Below, piece after piece: positions 1 through 12,800 of a stretch of 64,000 bases of DNA (positions are counted from its first letter, which is position 1; each line of letters begins with the position of its first letter). The notes under the pieces were generated by a model that was not told the DNA's origin, searched no databases, and worked only from the letters and a program-made list of their open reading frames with translations. A program made the position numbers and the translations under genes. Source of the DNA: Asterias rubens (taxonomy: Eukaryota > Echinodermata > Asteroidea > Forcipulatida > Asteriidae); the NCBI RefSeq assembly GCF_902459465.1, contig NC_047065.1:6765521-6829520 (forward strand), given 5' to 3'.

Positions 1-9
1 TGACAATTT

Positions 10-435
10 TGTGGAAGTGTCGTGGCCGAGCGGTTAAGAGCACCGAATTCAAACTCTGGTGTTTCTGATCAGCAGAGTGTGTGTTCGAATCCCCAGCCGT
101 GACACTTGTGTCCTTAAGCAAGACACTTCACCATTGCTTCGTCCTTTGGATGGGACGTAAAGCCATTGGTCCCATGTGTTATGTTACGCATGTAAAAGAA
201 CCCAGTGCACTTATCGTAAAGAGAAGGGGTTCGCCCCGGTGTTCCTGGTCCGATCCGCAGCAAATTGCGCCACAGCATCTTGTTAAGCATTACATGGTGC
301 TATCAGAATAAGGTCTCACAATTCAAACGTAGTCCCACATCTGTATGTTACAGCGCCAGGAGCGTCTTAGAGTGAAAGACATGTGCACTATATAAGAGGC
401 CACAATTATTATTATTATTATTATTATTATTAAAT
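10..435 (+). mobile_element. tRNA-Leu-derived SINE, copy 1 (with ATT tail)
   Basis: The head GTCGTGGCCGAGCGGTTAAG gives box A and GGGTTCGAATCCC-type sequence gives box B (here GTGTTCGAATCCCC). A 7-bp acceptor stem can form, with a CAA anticodon-like loop. It is followed by a SINE body of about 300 bp and a (TTA)n tail near 407-432. Over the head and most of the body it is close to the copy at 42489. The body after the head and the dispersed copies make it a SINE rather than a tRNA gene. Confidence 0.85.
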
Positions 436-1301
436 ATTTGTATTGATATAATTTTGTTTTACCCATACACTTAGTCTTGTCCAAAAACAATTGGTGTTGC
501 GCGCACTCACACACAACCAATGTTTTGATCTATTTACACGTCAAACTGTACCCTCTTGTTATGCATAAACATAGATGGCGCTTTGTATTTTTGGTTCCCG
601 GAACACCAATGGTCTCAGAACCAAAAATAATGACGAAGCGGTGTATTCGCGTGTATGTTCCGTGCATGCTGCAACCATGTGAATGCTTACAATTCATTGG
701 TGGATGCGTATGCGTGAAGAGATATGTTAAAAGGGAGGTGCGACCAAATGAATAGATTTTTAAAAGCGGGCCGATCATCTTCGGCATCTCTTAAGAAGGA
801 GTATTGTTTGTGAACTTAACTCATGCCCACCGTCAGGGTTCGCTGAGTGCGTGTGCAATTACAGGTGGCCAAAATAAAGCTCTCAAAGCCTACAGCTACG
901 GCTACAACTTGTCGGCAAATTGAAAACCGTAGAGACAAGTTATTGTCACAGTCTCTGGGCGATTCAATTCGCGGGTAAAAAAAAAAGTATCGGCGACTTG
1001 GTTTTAGTTGTCGAGCTATGTATGTCAACAATACTTTATTGTATTAACACAGAAAATTAAATTGGCAAATGCAAAAAAATATTTGTGTCTAAACGGTTAA
1101 TAAAGTACTAAATGGATAGTGCTTTTGTAAACAGTTAACCGCTTAAAGGTTTAACCGTCACAGGCTTAATTTATACCACAGTAGATGATATTGAATGATC
1201 AGACAATTGTAGGGTTAGCTCACTGTTAGTGAGTGGTGTCATTAAGTCACTGTATGTGGCAATGCTGTATAACAATGAATGCTTAATTTCCTAATACACA
1301 G
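436..1301. other. VIRMA intron sequence without recognised gene
   Basis: No exon-like segment in the VIRMA frame was found. A small fold-back lies near 582-630 (ATTTTTGGTTCCC against AGAACCAAAAAT). The rest is unremarkable AT-rich sequence. Confidence 0.5.
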
Positions 1302-4300
1302 GTGGGTAGGAGCCCTGGAGCCATTGATAACCCTGATTTCCCAGGCTCAGTCAAGCCTGTCTGACAATGACTCCGTCATCTCTACCCTCACTGAATGGTC
1401 AATCAAAGCAATCAGTCTGGACAGGGCTATGGGTCAACCCATTGCGGTCAACATGAGACAGTTGAAAGCTGGCATGAGGATGGTCACTGCCCTGTGTGGA
1501 TGCGGACAGAGTGTGGCCTTGAAACTGTTGGTAGGTGTTCTCGTGACCGCTTTCAAATGAGTCAGTTTTGAAGCAAATGAATGTTTGTTCACAAATTTCA
1601 ACCCTAGGTTTATGTCTACTGTTAGTGTCCTTTCCATTACATGTTGCTATAGACCTTAATCACGCTGTCACCATCTTAATCGTATTCCCTGTTTCCAATA
1701 ACAGTAATGAATGCTAAATTTCATTGCACATGGCACCAGACTATTATTTCGTCCAGCCTCAGTTTGGTTACAATGAGTTGGAATGGGGTAAAATCAAGGT
1801 GACAACACTGTGATAAAGGTCTATAAGGGAATGGGTTTCATACATTGAAACATAGCTCCCTATTTTGCAAAAAGGTTGTTTGAAGTATTCATAAAAAACA
1901 TTATTTTATTTGAAAAATTATAATGTTTCAATTTTAAAATGGGAAATTTTGAGGTTGAATTAATTTGCATAAATTTGTTCAGAAATTCTCTCAATCCATT
2001 TCTGTATTGGCAGCTGCTGATCACACGGCTTTGTTATACCTCTGTACAAATTGTGAAGTTTGATTGGTCGAGAACCAATCACGTGCCGTGCAACAAATAC
2101 GCATGTTACATGGCTCGACGGGCCGGGTAGCATGAAAAGTGATGTACACAGGTGTACATCACCTTGATCGTTGGTCGGTTTCCAGCGCTGTGTACGAAAC
2201 AACCGCGGGTTCGAGGGAATTGTTTCTTGTTCGTCTGCTTATTTAACAATGAATAGTCCGTCGTAATAATGTTTGAAGATGACAACCAAACTTTGAGAAG
2301 AGGAATAACAATTATACAAAGGTAACAAAACAATTGTTGCACGTTGTGGCTGGGGTCCATGGGTGTTGTACACCCTTGAGGGGAAATGGCACCCTTGGCT
2401 TGGCCTCGGGTTCCATTTTCCCCCTCGAGTGTACAAAACGCCATGGACCCCGTCACAGCGTGCAACAATTGTATAATGGCTATTGCTAAGGGGGTTTCTA
2501 TGAGCCTCCTATACTTTATGTCAATCAAGCCACAGCTGCAGCTACAGCCACAGCTGTACTCTACATTAACTTCATGTGTTATTATGATTGATCTTGAACT
2601 TTGACACAGGACTCTGGCGTTCTTGATGCTCTGATGGACCTGCTGTTTGGCAGTCACATGGCATCCTCTATGAAACTCATGGCTCTTAATGGTAAGGTTG
2701 ACAATGTCAAACATGGTACTCAAACATAGTACTTCTAATCCTGCTTGCTATATGTTCTTTTTTTCTATCCAAAATTCTCATTAAAGGCACTGCCCACTTT
2801 GGGTAATTGTCAAAGACCAGTCTTCACCCTTTGTGTATCTCAACATACTTGTATGCACAAAATAACAAACCTGTATAAATTTGAACTCACTTGGTGTATC
2901 TCAACATATGCACAAAGTAACAAACCTGTGAGTTTGAGCTCATTGGTCCTCAAAGTTGCGAGATAATAATGAAAGAAAAAACACCCTTGTCACATGAAGT
3001 TGTGTGCTTTCAGATGCTTGATTTTGAGACCTCAAAATCTAATTCTAAGGTCTCAAAATCAAATTTGTAAAAAATTACTCTTTCTCAAGAACTAAGTTAC
3101 TTCAGAGGGAGCCGTTTCTCACAGTGTTTTATATTATCAATAGCTCCCCATTACTTGTAACCACTTGTAAGGTTTTATGCTAAAAAATATTTTTAATAAG
3201 TACCAATAGTGTCCACTGCCTTAAACTGAGAACCTTTTGCAATCTACAAATGTATTCCAGTAACAGCTAATTGATTTTGATGGATGCTTTGTTGAATAAC
3301 TTATTTTCTCTCACATTTAGCCCTGGACAGCACCACTAATTGGCAAGATGGTATAGAACGTTTTCTTGGTCCATCCTCATCTGAAAACGATCCCACGATT
3401 AAATCACCAAAGACCTACTACCAGCGTCTTGTTAAGCTGTTGCTGTCTGAACAGCCAGTTAGGGTTGTGCAGGCGGCGACGGCTCTGCTGAAAAAAATTC
3501 ATGTTTATGAGACACTGACGACATTGCATGACACTGTCAACAGGTGAGATTAATCATAATAATTAAAATAATATCAAAGTCTTTGTATAGCCCACGTATC
3601 TACCAAACAACTTGGTACTCAAGGCGCTGAGCTGCTGAGTACAGTATATACAAATTTTCAAATAAGATTGTTGCGTCATATCTGACTTTTTTGACCCCCA
3701 AAACATTGTTGCGTCTTATCTTCCAGGGCGCTTTGTCTGCAAGCGATTGAGTTCTTTTGATGATCACTGCGTGAAGTCTTACATTTATACTTTAAAATAA
3801 TACCTTTATTTCATCACATATTTCATCACATTTTTCTTCAAATTAAACCTGCATCAAACCTGCAAGCAGTAAATGGGACCCTACTAGCAGAAATACAAAT
3901 GTGTGATGCGCAAGCATATATGCTAGTTAACATGTTGCATCTTGTCCGATGGGGCACCTCAACGTGTTCGCTGGACGTTAAATATTGTTTCTGGTGTGAG
4001 CTGTGGTGTCAAATGGGCTTTGTTCTTCCAAAAGCCAATATTTGTTTCCTGTTTCTCATTGCAGTATTTTGGATACAGACACCGAGCCCTCTTCTGTTTC
4101 CCCTACTTCATCCCTCAAACAGTCCTCCAAGTTTGACCCCAGTGACCCTGATGCCCTCCAGCACCACTCCTCTGGCCCAGGGACACCCTTAGAGGGAGAG
4201 GTGATGGGTGATTGTGTGGGTGTGAGCAGTGCTGACTTAGAGACAATCATTGGTTGTTTGCAGGATATCTGCACTGTACTCAGGACCGCATCGTATACAC

Positions 4301-7300
4301 TGGTAAGTGCTTAACTTTGAAGAGATTTGTATACAATGTTTAAACATGCCTTTGATTTGTCATGAATTGTCTTCAAAGAGTCAAAATATTCTACTGTAGT
4401 TTCTACATAACTGTAGATTTCTATTAGTGGTCACTTAATAAACCCCTGAAATTAATTAAAAAACCCTGAAATGTAACGTCCTTAATACATTGTAGTTGTT
4501 AACGCTAATTTTATAAACACATGATATTTTATAGAGCAATAGAAATTTCCACACAGATAACCAAACAAGACAAAAACAAACCACATGAAGCCACTCAGAA
4601 CGCTAGACGTCTATGCATAAACCTTCTTAATCTGTTTCTGAACCCCTTTGCCAAAACTAAATATGAGGGATGTCTATTATGTTTAATTATTATATCTTTG
4701 AGAAGAAGAGATATTGTTTATACTTTTTTTTCCCAGGATTTTACATTTTCGAACAGTTTCACTCCTGTCATCGTTTTGTTAAGTACATGTACTTTAGAAA
4801 ATGACTACTCATCGGCTTCTACTCGCAGTCACCGTCATTGGCCTAATAAGAAATTTGCTGTGACATCGAGCAGAAAGGTTTATTTAGTTTTGAGTGATTG
4901 GTGGTTCTGAGACGAACTGATGGGTTCAACATTTCAGACATTATGCTCTGTCCACTGCAGGAGACCGCTGGGCCTTTGGGTTTTATCGAGTCCAGGGCTT
5001 TAGACAAAACTCTCATTATGTAAGAATTTGTCTTAATAACCTCAACCACTCCAACCTTAATCAATTAAAACTCTTTCTTTATTTATTCTATCTATTCTAC
5101 AATGTAGGTGCAGCCACCAATCAAAGCTTTCCCCACTACTGCTAAAGTAACAGGACCACCAAACACAGCTGATCCCTACCAAACTTTGTATCATATGTTC
5201 CACACAAGGTAAGAAAGAATCCATGTACACTGGTTCCAAGTAAACCTCAACATCAAATTTTGAGCTCTGGAAAACTTTAATCTTTGTTTTCCCTGCCTGC
5301 CTCCAAAATCATGTATCAGTCTACCAACATGACAGCAGAATACACAACATCACTTACGGTATAACTCATTGCAAGCAAAAATCTACAAAAACAGTAGGCC
5401 ATAGCCCCTTTTCAAAACGCTAGAGTAGGCTTGGATGCTAGCTTGGGCTCCAGGTTGGGCTCCAGGTTGGGCTCCAGGTTGGGCTCCAGCTTATTACCAG
5501 GTTAAGCTCCTACTTGGACTCTGGTTTTCCTGCAAAACTTTCAATGCAACTCAAACAGCCCTTGAAAGGCAGTGGACACTATTGGTAATTACTCGAAATA
5601 ACTATTAGTATAAAACCTTACTTGGTAGCGAGTAATGGGGAGAGGTTGGTAGTATAACAAAATGTGATAAACAGCTCCATCTGGAGTGGAGTAGTTCTCG
5701 AGAAAGAAGTAATTTTCCTCGCATTTGATTTTGAGACCTCAGATTTTGAGGTCTCGAAATCAAGTGTCTGAAAGCACACAAGAGTGTTTTTTTCTTTCAA
5801 TATTATCTCACTCGAAGACCGATTGAGCTCAAATTTTCACAGGCTTGTTATTTTATGCATACATGTATATGCTGAAATACAACAAGTGAGAAGATTGGTC
5901 TTTAAAAATTAACAATAGTGTCCACTGTCTTTAATGAGTAACAGTATCTAAAATGTGATTGTTCTTTTCTTAGAAATCTTCTGGAGAGTGTGCTAGTCCT
6001 GATTTCATGTCCAGCGACTGCGGGTCATGAGAGCATTTCTAGCACCATTGTGGAGTTACTCACTGCAATCACGAAGTCTCTCAAAGGTAAAAATTCAAAC
6101 CAACTTCTTTAAAGAGTAATTTCATCGATTTTAGTTTTCACGCATTCACCTCAAATGCAATCTTGGCAGTGTTCTATCGACAAGTTTTGTATAAAGTTGT
6201 CATTTAACAAATGTTTTCCATTTGTTTTCATTGTGTTTTCCTTTTATCATTGACATTTTGATGCCTAGTTTGTAGCTTAACACTTTGTGTTTTTTGGATG
6301 ACATTACTCATCTTTTTGGTTTTCCTTTTTGTTAATTGCTGATAACTTTTGTTAAATATTGTTCTTCAATTTCTATTTTTTATAATTTTGTGAAGAATAT
6401 TTTTAGGCAGATTTTGGGGCGAAATTGAAAATAATAATTGTGATTGGTATTGCTGGTGATTGGTAATGCTATAGATTGTTTACAATTTTATCTCCAGAAA
6501 ATGTTCATGATGATCCATTATAATTTTGCCTGGCCTCCAGCTACTGTGATTATTTGTGAAAGTCAGAGTTGTTTGTTGATTTCTCGTCTGATTCTTATTG
6601 TTCCCAGGACTACTGTATCTCTCATCGAACCAAGCCACCACCAAGGCCCTCTGCCAGTGCTTGACTGCCAACCTTGACGACGAGGCTCAGGAAGAGAGTC
6701 TCTTACAACAGCTAGGTCTACAGCTTCTCTACAGCATGGCCACACTGCAGTACATTGACCAGCTACGCCAAGCTACAGATAAAGGACTCAATGTCACAGC
6801 AGCAGACTGCGATGAGGTCATCGAGATCATGAGATGGCTGTATTCTATCAGCTTCACTACTGTAGGCAGGACGGCTCTTGCTCATATCCTCACTATGGAT
6901 GATAATATGGAGTGTTTGTTACCATTCATTGAACCAAAGGGTTAGTTTACATGATGAGAAGTTTCTCGTTTTTGTATATCACTTATTGTGGAGTAATTTT
7001 CGTGCATTTTACGCACATGCGCCGTGCCTTTGTAACTGTCTCATCCAATTCATTGCGCCAAGTCACTTTTAGTTTTCAAGAAACATCTCAAAACTTTCCT
7101 GCAGGCCTGTATGCTTCATTTTTAAAGAGGAAGGGCACCTAGCGATTTTCTCCTATGTAATGGAGTCATAACTTTAGACCCTTGGTGTACATGGCAGAAC
7201 AAGCCTCACTCATCACTGATTTTTTGACACTACTTTTTTTTGGGACACTACTCCATTATAGGCCTTGGGTACTTTTTCAAAATGTCCATAGATTTACATT

Positions 7301-9866
7301 AAATTCACAGGGTTTGCAGATAATGGTAGTGGAAAGCTTCCCTTCAAATATTACTTACTGAGGTGGTGTAGTTTTTGAGAAATTAGTAAAAAACAATGTC
7401 ATGAAAATACGCTTGTAAATTATTAAAATAATTTTCGTCTCATGAGACGAAAATTATTTTCATGATATTGTTTTACTCATTTCACAAGAACTACACCACC
7501 TCAGAACGTAATATTTTCAGGGAAGCTTTCTACTTTCATTATCTTCAAACTGTGTAAGTTTAGTGTAAATCTGTGGACATTGTGTCCTACAAAAGTTACA
7601 TAGACCCTTAAATGAAGATTTGTATGCACAATTGTCAGCCAAAAACCATTTAATTGTTTTTGTTTTTTTTGTTTTTTTTAGAGCCAGGCATGAGTCCAAG
7701 TAAAACCAGGAAGACAGCTTCCCACGGCTACGCTGCTCAGATCCTAGCCTGTGTTATCCAGCATAATGAGAATGTGACAGTGTTGAGCCAATATCAAGCC
7801 AGACTGCAGCTATGCACTTATGGAGACCCAGGTAAGGATGTCACTTTAAGACACTGGACACCTTTGGTAATTGTCAATGACCAGTATTCTCAATTGGTGT
7901 ATCCCAACATATGCATAAAATAACGAGCCTGTGAAAGTTTGGACTCAATTGGTCATCGAAGTTGCAAGAAAATAAAAAAATAATAAAAAAACACCCTCTT
8001 TGTACAAAATAATGTGCTTTCAGATAGAAGTGAAATGCTTCTTTTATTATATTAGTGAGGTATTACCTCTTTCTCAAAAACTATGTTACTTCAGATGGAG
8101 ATGTTTCTCACAATGTTTTATACTATCAACAGCTCGTTACCAAATAAGGTTTTATACTGTTACATATTTTGAGTAATTACCAAAGGTGTCCAGGGGTCGA
8201 TTTCACAAAGAGTTAGGACTAGTCCTTACTTAGGACTAGTCCTAGGAGATATACAAATTGCATGGATAGTCCTAAGTTAGGACGAGTAACTGGTCCTAAC
8301 TCGAGATAAGACTAGTCCTAACTCTTTGTGAAACCCACCCCAGTGCCTTAAAGATCTCCTGAATAGACCTCGCTTAGCTTCAACATTCTTTACAATTGTC
8401 ACGCACTGTGCTGATGGATCAATTGTGATGAGTTGGGAAACTTGCCATGTATTGACCATGACTTATTGCAATGTCCCTAACAGGCTAAGAATAAGGAATG
8501 CATTTTGCATGCCATCACCCAATAGACCGATCCATTAGACCGATACCAAAATAACGGTCACAATGTGCTTTTACTACTAGTGCCCTGGTCATTGGGCCAA
8601 TCATGCCAATAGGGCCAGCTATCTGGGGAGTTTACAACATGGCCACCATAGCGCTTCAAAGTCTTTTTCATACACAATATCAACCTCAACCCTCGCAGGT
8701 ATCCATTTGTACCCCTAGGTGAAGAGAAGCAATTATAGAAAAGTATCTTGCCCAAGGCCACAAGTGTCACAAATGGGACCCGGATTGACGCTCCGATGAC
8801 TTAACCACAAGATCTTGAATTTGATGCTCTAAATGACTCAGCTAAAACAGCATCACCAAAATGTTCATTCAAAATTGACCCTACCTGAGTGTATCAAGTC
8901 TCACCTACTTTCAGCCCAGAGCCCCTAATTGCTTTAACAATGTTTTTGATTTACAAAACAGCCTTATCAAAATGGTTGAGCTCAATCGAAGGTGTGAAGT
9001 TGGATGTCAGCTGCATCAGTAAGATGATAGAGTACATCAATAAGGAGAGTGATGAGCTGGGACATAATCTCCTTGGAGCTGGGCCTGGTATCGTTACATG
9101 CCTCAGGGTCCTAAGACATCTTGCCTGCGCACCGGAAGATATGCAGTCAGGGGGTAAGTAAAGCAAGAGGCTCCTCATGGTGTAGTACCATGGGTCGATT
9201 TCACAAAGAGTTAGGACTAGTCCTAAGAGCTATTAAAAATGTATATACAGTCCTAAGTTAGGAAGAGTAACTCATCCTAACTTGTCTAAACTCTTTGTGA
9301 AATCCACTCCAGGGCCCAATTTCATATACATGTAGCTGCTTAAGCACAACAACAAAATACTAAGCACAACAAAATTATGCTTACCAGAATAAGGTTACCA
9401 GCCAAACTACCATGTCACATGTATTATATCTGACTTGTATCCAGCCCATGTCTGCTTGGCAGAGAGTTGTTAAGTAATATTGTTTGCTAAAGCATCTCTG
9501 TGAAATTGGTCATAGAGCTTATAGGAGGAGAAAATGTCTAAAATTAAACTCATGGGCACCCAGCAAAGAGGGAGAAAATGTGGATTAGATAGACTAGGCT
9601 ATGTATAGACTATGCTTTGGTCCCCCTACCTGCCGTCCCAAATTTGTCAGAGCATGTTACCAGCATCAAACAACCTTTATTGACAAGAATGAAAATTTAC
9701 CAACTGAGGCATGATATGAAACGTACCAGTATGATTTGAATATTTAGTTGTTTATTATTTTATTTTATTGTTGTTTTCCAGATCGGCAGATTGATTTACA
9801 GTACAAGCTGTCTGTCATTCAGCTATATTCATCCAGCTCCATGAATGCTTTCATTAATGTCATCAA

Positions 9867-9899
<33 letters not shown>

Positions 9900-12800
9900 C
9901 ATTTCTATGGCGCTCTACAATTAACATAGCGCCTCACAAGAACATTAAAATAACATAAGGTAAGGTTGGTCTAGAATCTTAAGTACAAGGGAAAGAGATG
10001 ATTTATTCATATATTCATACAGTCATTTTCAAATATTCATTCACTGTATGTGATTGGTCCTTAAAGGATTTGGGTACCTTTTCAAAATGTCCATAGATTT
10101 TCATTAAACTTACAGGGTTTGAAGATAATGGTAGTGGAAAGCTTCCCTTAAAATATTACTTACTGAGGTGCTGTAGTGTTTGAGAAATGAGTTAAACAAT
10201 GTCATGAAAATACGTTTGTAAATGATTAAAATAATTTTCGTCTCATGAGACAAAAATTATTTTCATGACATTGTTTTACTCATTTCCCCCAAACTACCGT
10301 AATTTTCGGATTATAAACCGCGCGGCGTATAAACCGCACTTCCCCAAAATATACAAAAAAATATTTAGGTGTCGGCATATATGCCGCGCGGCGTATAAAC
10401 CGCGATCAAAATAAACAAAAACCATGAAAAAACTAACCTCAAAACACGGAAGTGAAGTACGCAAACCTGCCGCGTTACGGGTGATTTTTTTATCTCACAC
10501 TATCAGTCCTGAGTTATATTTTGTTTCCATCAACAACCCTTTGCAAGAATTTGCGATTTGATGATCGGTTGTGTTGACCATATGTTTTGTGAACTTCTTT
10601 GGCAACAAACTCTCCGTGAATCAAAGATCGGTTGACAACGCACACCGAGAAATAGTTGAACTTTGCCCTGCATCGCCCTCTGTTGACAAGAGTTGTTCAC
10701 GTTTGATTAGACTGGGCCTCGAGCCTCAAAGCGTGGGTCAGACGTTCAAGTTCCCCGTTGTACAATGGGCAGCCGCTCTACTCGATCCGTCCGAAGTCTA
10801 GCCAAGATTTTATGAATGGAACTATCACCGGCCAATCAACAACGGCCAATCATCAAACGGCCAATCACCGCATGCGTGAACACATAGGGGCCGTGCTTGT
10901 TTGCGGTCCTCTTTGTGGCGATGTGCAGTGACAGGCGGGCGGCACATCAGTCAGTCTTGTATAGTTGCCGCAATGTGGGAGTTGCGTCGTAATTAAAGTG
11001 GAAATGTATTGAAGTTTACACTATTGATCGTAATTGAAATGATCTATTATAGGATAGCATTCTTTTTGTAAGCTGGCAGCACCCCCCGAAACAAAATGCG
11101 CTACCTTATTGTTTGCGTAATTACAAGGACAGGGGATTCACTTTTATTAAACATCGGAGTAGACGGGAAATAAGGTTGAAATGGGTCTTTCAATAAGGGA
11201 ATTAAAGAAAAGTGGTTGGCCGGTGTTTCTCCCTCCCTTTTATTGTAGTCCCACAACGAGGATCCACAACAGATATTGCAACGACGGACGGGCGGACGGA
11301 CGTAGCGTGTGTGTAGTAATGTATTCTGCAGCGTGCACATTAAGCACATGTACACACACATGAGAGTTCGTAAAGCTAGCAATCTGTTAATTGCGCTGCT
11401 CAATCTCGAGATTGCACAACAGATGTTTGTGGCACCGTATTGAGCGATGTTCGCCGACGGGTTGCGCTACGCCCTCGCATTTGCGCTGCCTGGAAATAAA
11501 ATTCCCAATGTTACTGGACTCAACAATCAGGGCAGGTTGAACACGTTTTGTTTGATCCCCCGGAGCGGCATAGTTCTTTGCGTTCGTCCATTGAACATTC
11601 TGCTGTTGCGTTGTGCGTGGTTGAGCTGAAGAAACCGCTGGCTGACACGAGTGTAGCCTGGATGTCTGACGTCATTATATAAAGATCGTGGGATAAATAG
11701 ACAGGGGACGAGTCTATTTCGCTGAGACACGAGTATAGCTTGAATGTCTGACGTCAGCATGTAGAGATCGCTAGGATAAATAGACAGGCACCAGTCTAGT
11801 CTACCCCCAAGTTGCGCTGAGAGGGGGAGCTGAGGGCGGTTGATAAACGTTTTACAAAGGAAACATGGAATACAATTGTGGTGGGATTTTCAACAGGATT
11901 TTGTCATCACACAGGCAGGTTTTTGTTCTCGTTTAAAAAAAAAACAAACATTAATAAGATCTTTCTTTTAAAAAATGCCGTTTTTTCTCTTAAATATTTA
12001 TACGTCGGCTTACAAGCCGCCCGGAGAATAAACGGCAGGAGTTCAAAAAAATGTCAAAATCAACGTATAAACCGCAGTTTATAATCCGAAAATTACGGTA
12101 CAGCACCTCAGCACGTAATATTTTCAGGGAAGCTTTCTACTATCAATATCTTCAAACTGTGTAAGTTTAGTGTAAATCTGTGGACATTGTGTTTTTGGTC
12201 CTACAAAGTTACATAGACCCTTTAAAGGTAAGTTATACATTTGGATTGTTGAACCATTCAATTATTTTCATCTGATATACATAAATACCCCAAGACAGTT
12301 GCGCTATTCCTATTGGTGGAGAGTAGTCACGTGGGGGTGTTTAAACGGTTGATAATAACCAGCTGGAGCTGTTTACCGGTTGCTTTCAGATATGTTTGAG
12401 CGGGTGAGACCACAACCTCATTTGCAGGAGTGATCAATCCTGCCTTGAGATGTTGGTCTAAGATCTTTATATAATAAGCTGAAAAACAAGACAGTGGAAA
12501 TCATCTTCTTATAAACTTTCTCATTCCATTGATGGTTTGGTATCTTCCTCATTACAGAGACTCGGTGATCGTCTGTTGAGGCCATGGCAGCAAGGTTTCG
12601 CTCTGTCTAACACCCAGGTACATCTTATTGAAGCCATCGTGACCCCGGTACTGCAACTCATCAAAGTCATGCTGGCAGAGTTACTCGCTAGTGGCTCAGT
12701 ACAGGTGAGTCTTCCAGTTAGATTGTTAAACCTGGGTTACAAATTTTTACAAAAGTTTGATTGGTCGAGAACCAATCACGTGGCGTGCATCAAAAATGCA

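Noticed and set aside
19-105. Functional tRNA-Leu(CAA) gene
   Set aside because: The anticodon stem has mismatches, and the same unit plus 300 bp of body and an ATT tail recurs elsewhere; it is a SINE.
10571-11760. Small ORFs inside the 1.8-kb TA-target element as a transposase
   Set aside because: They are short, in different frames, and lack any DDE/D or DNA-binding motif.
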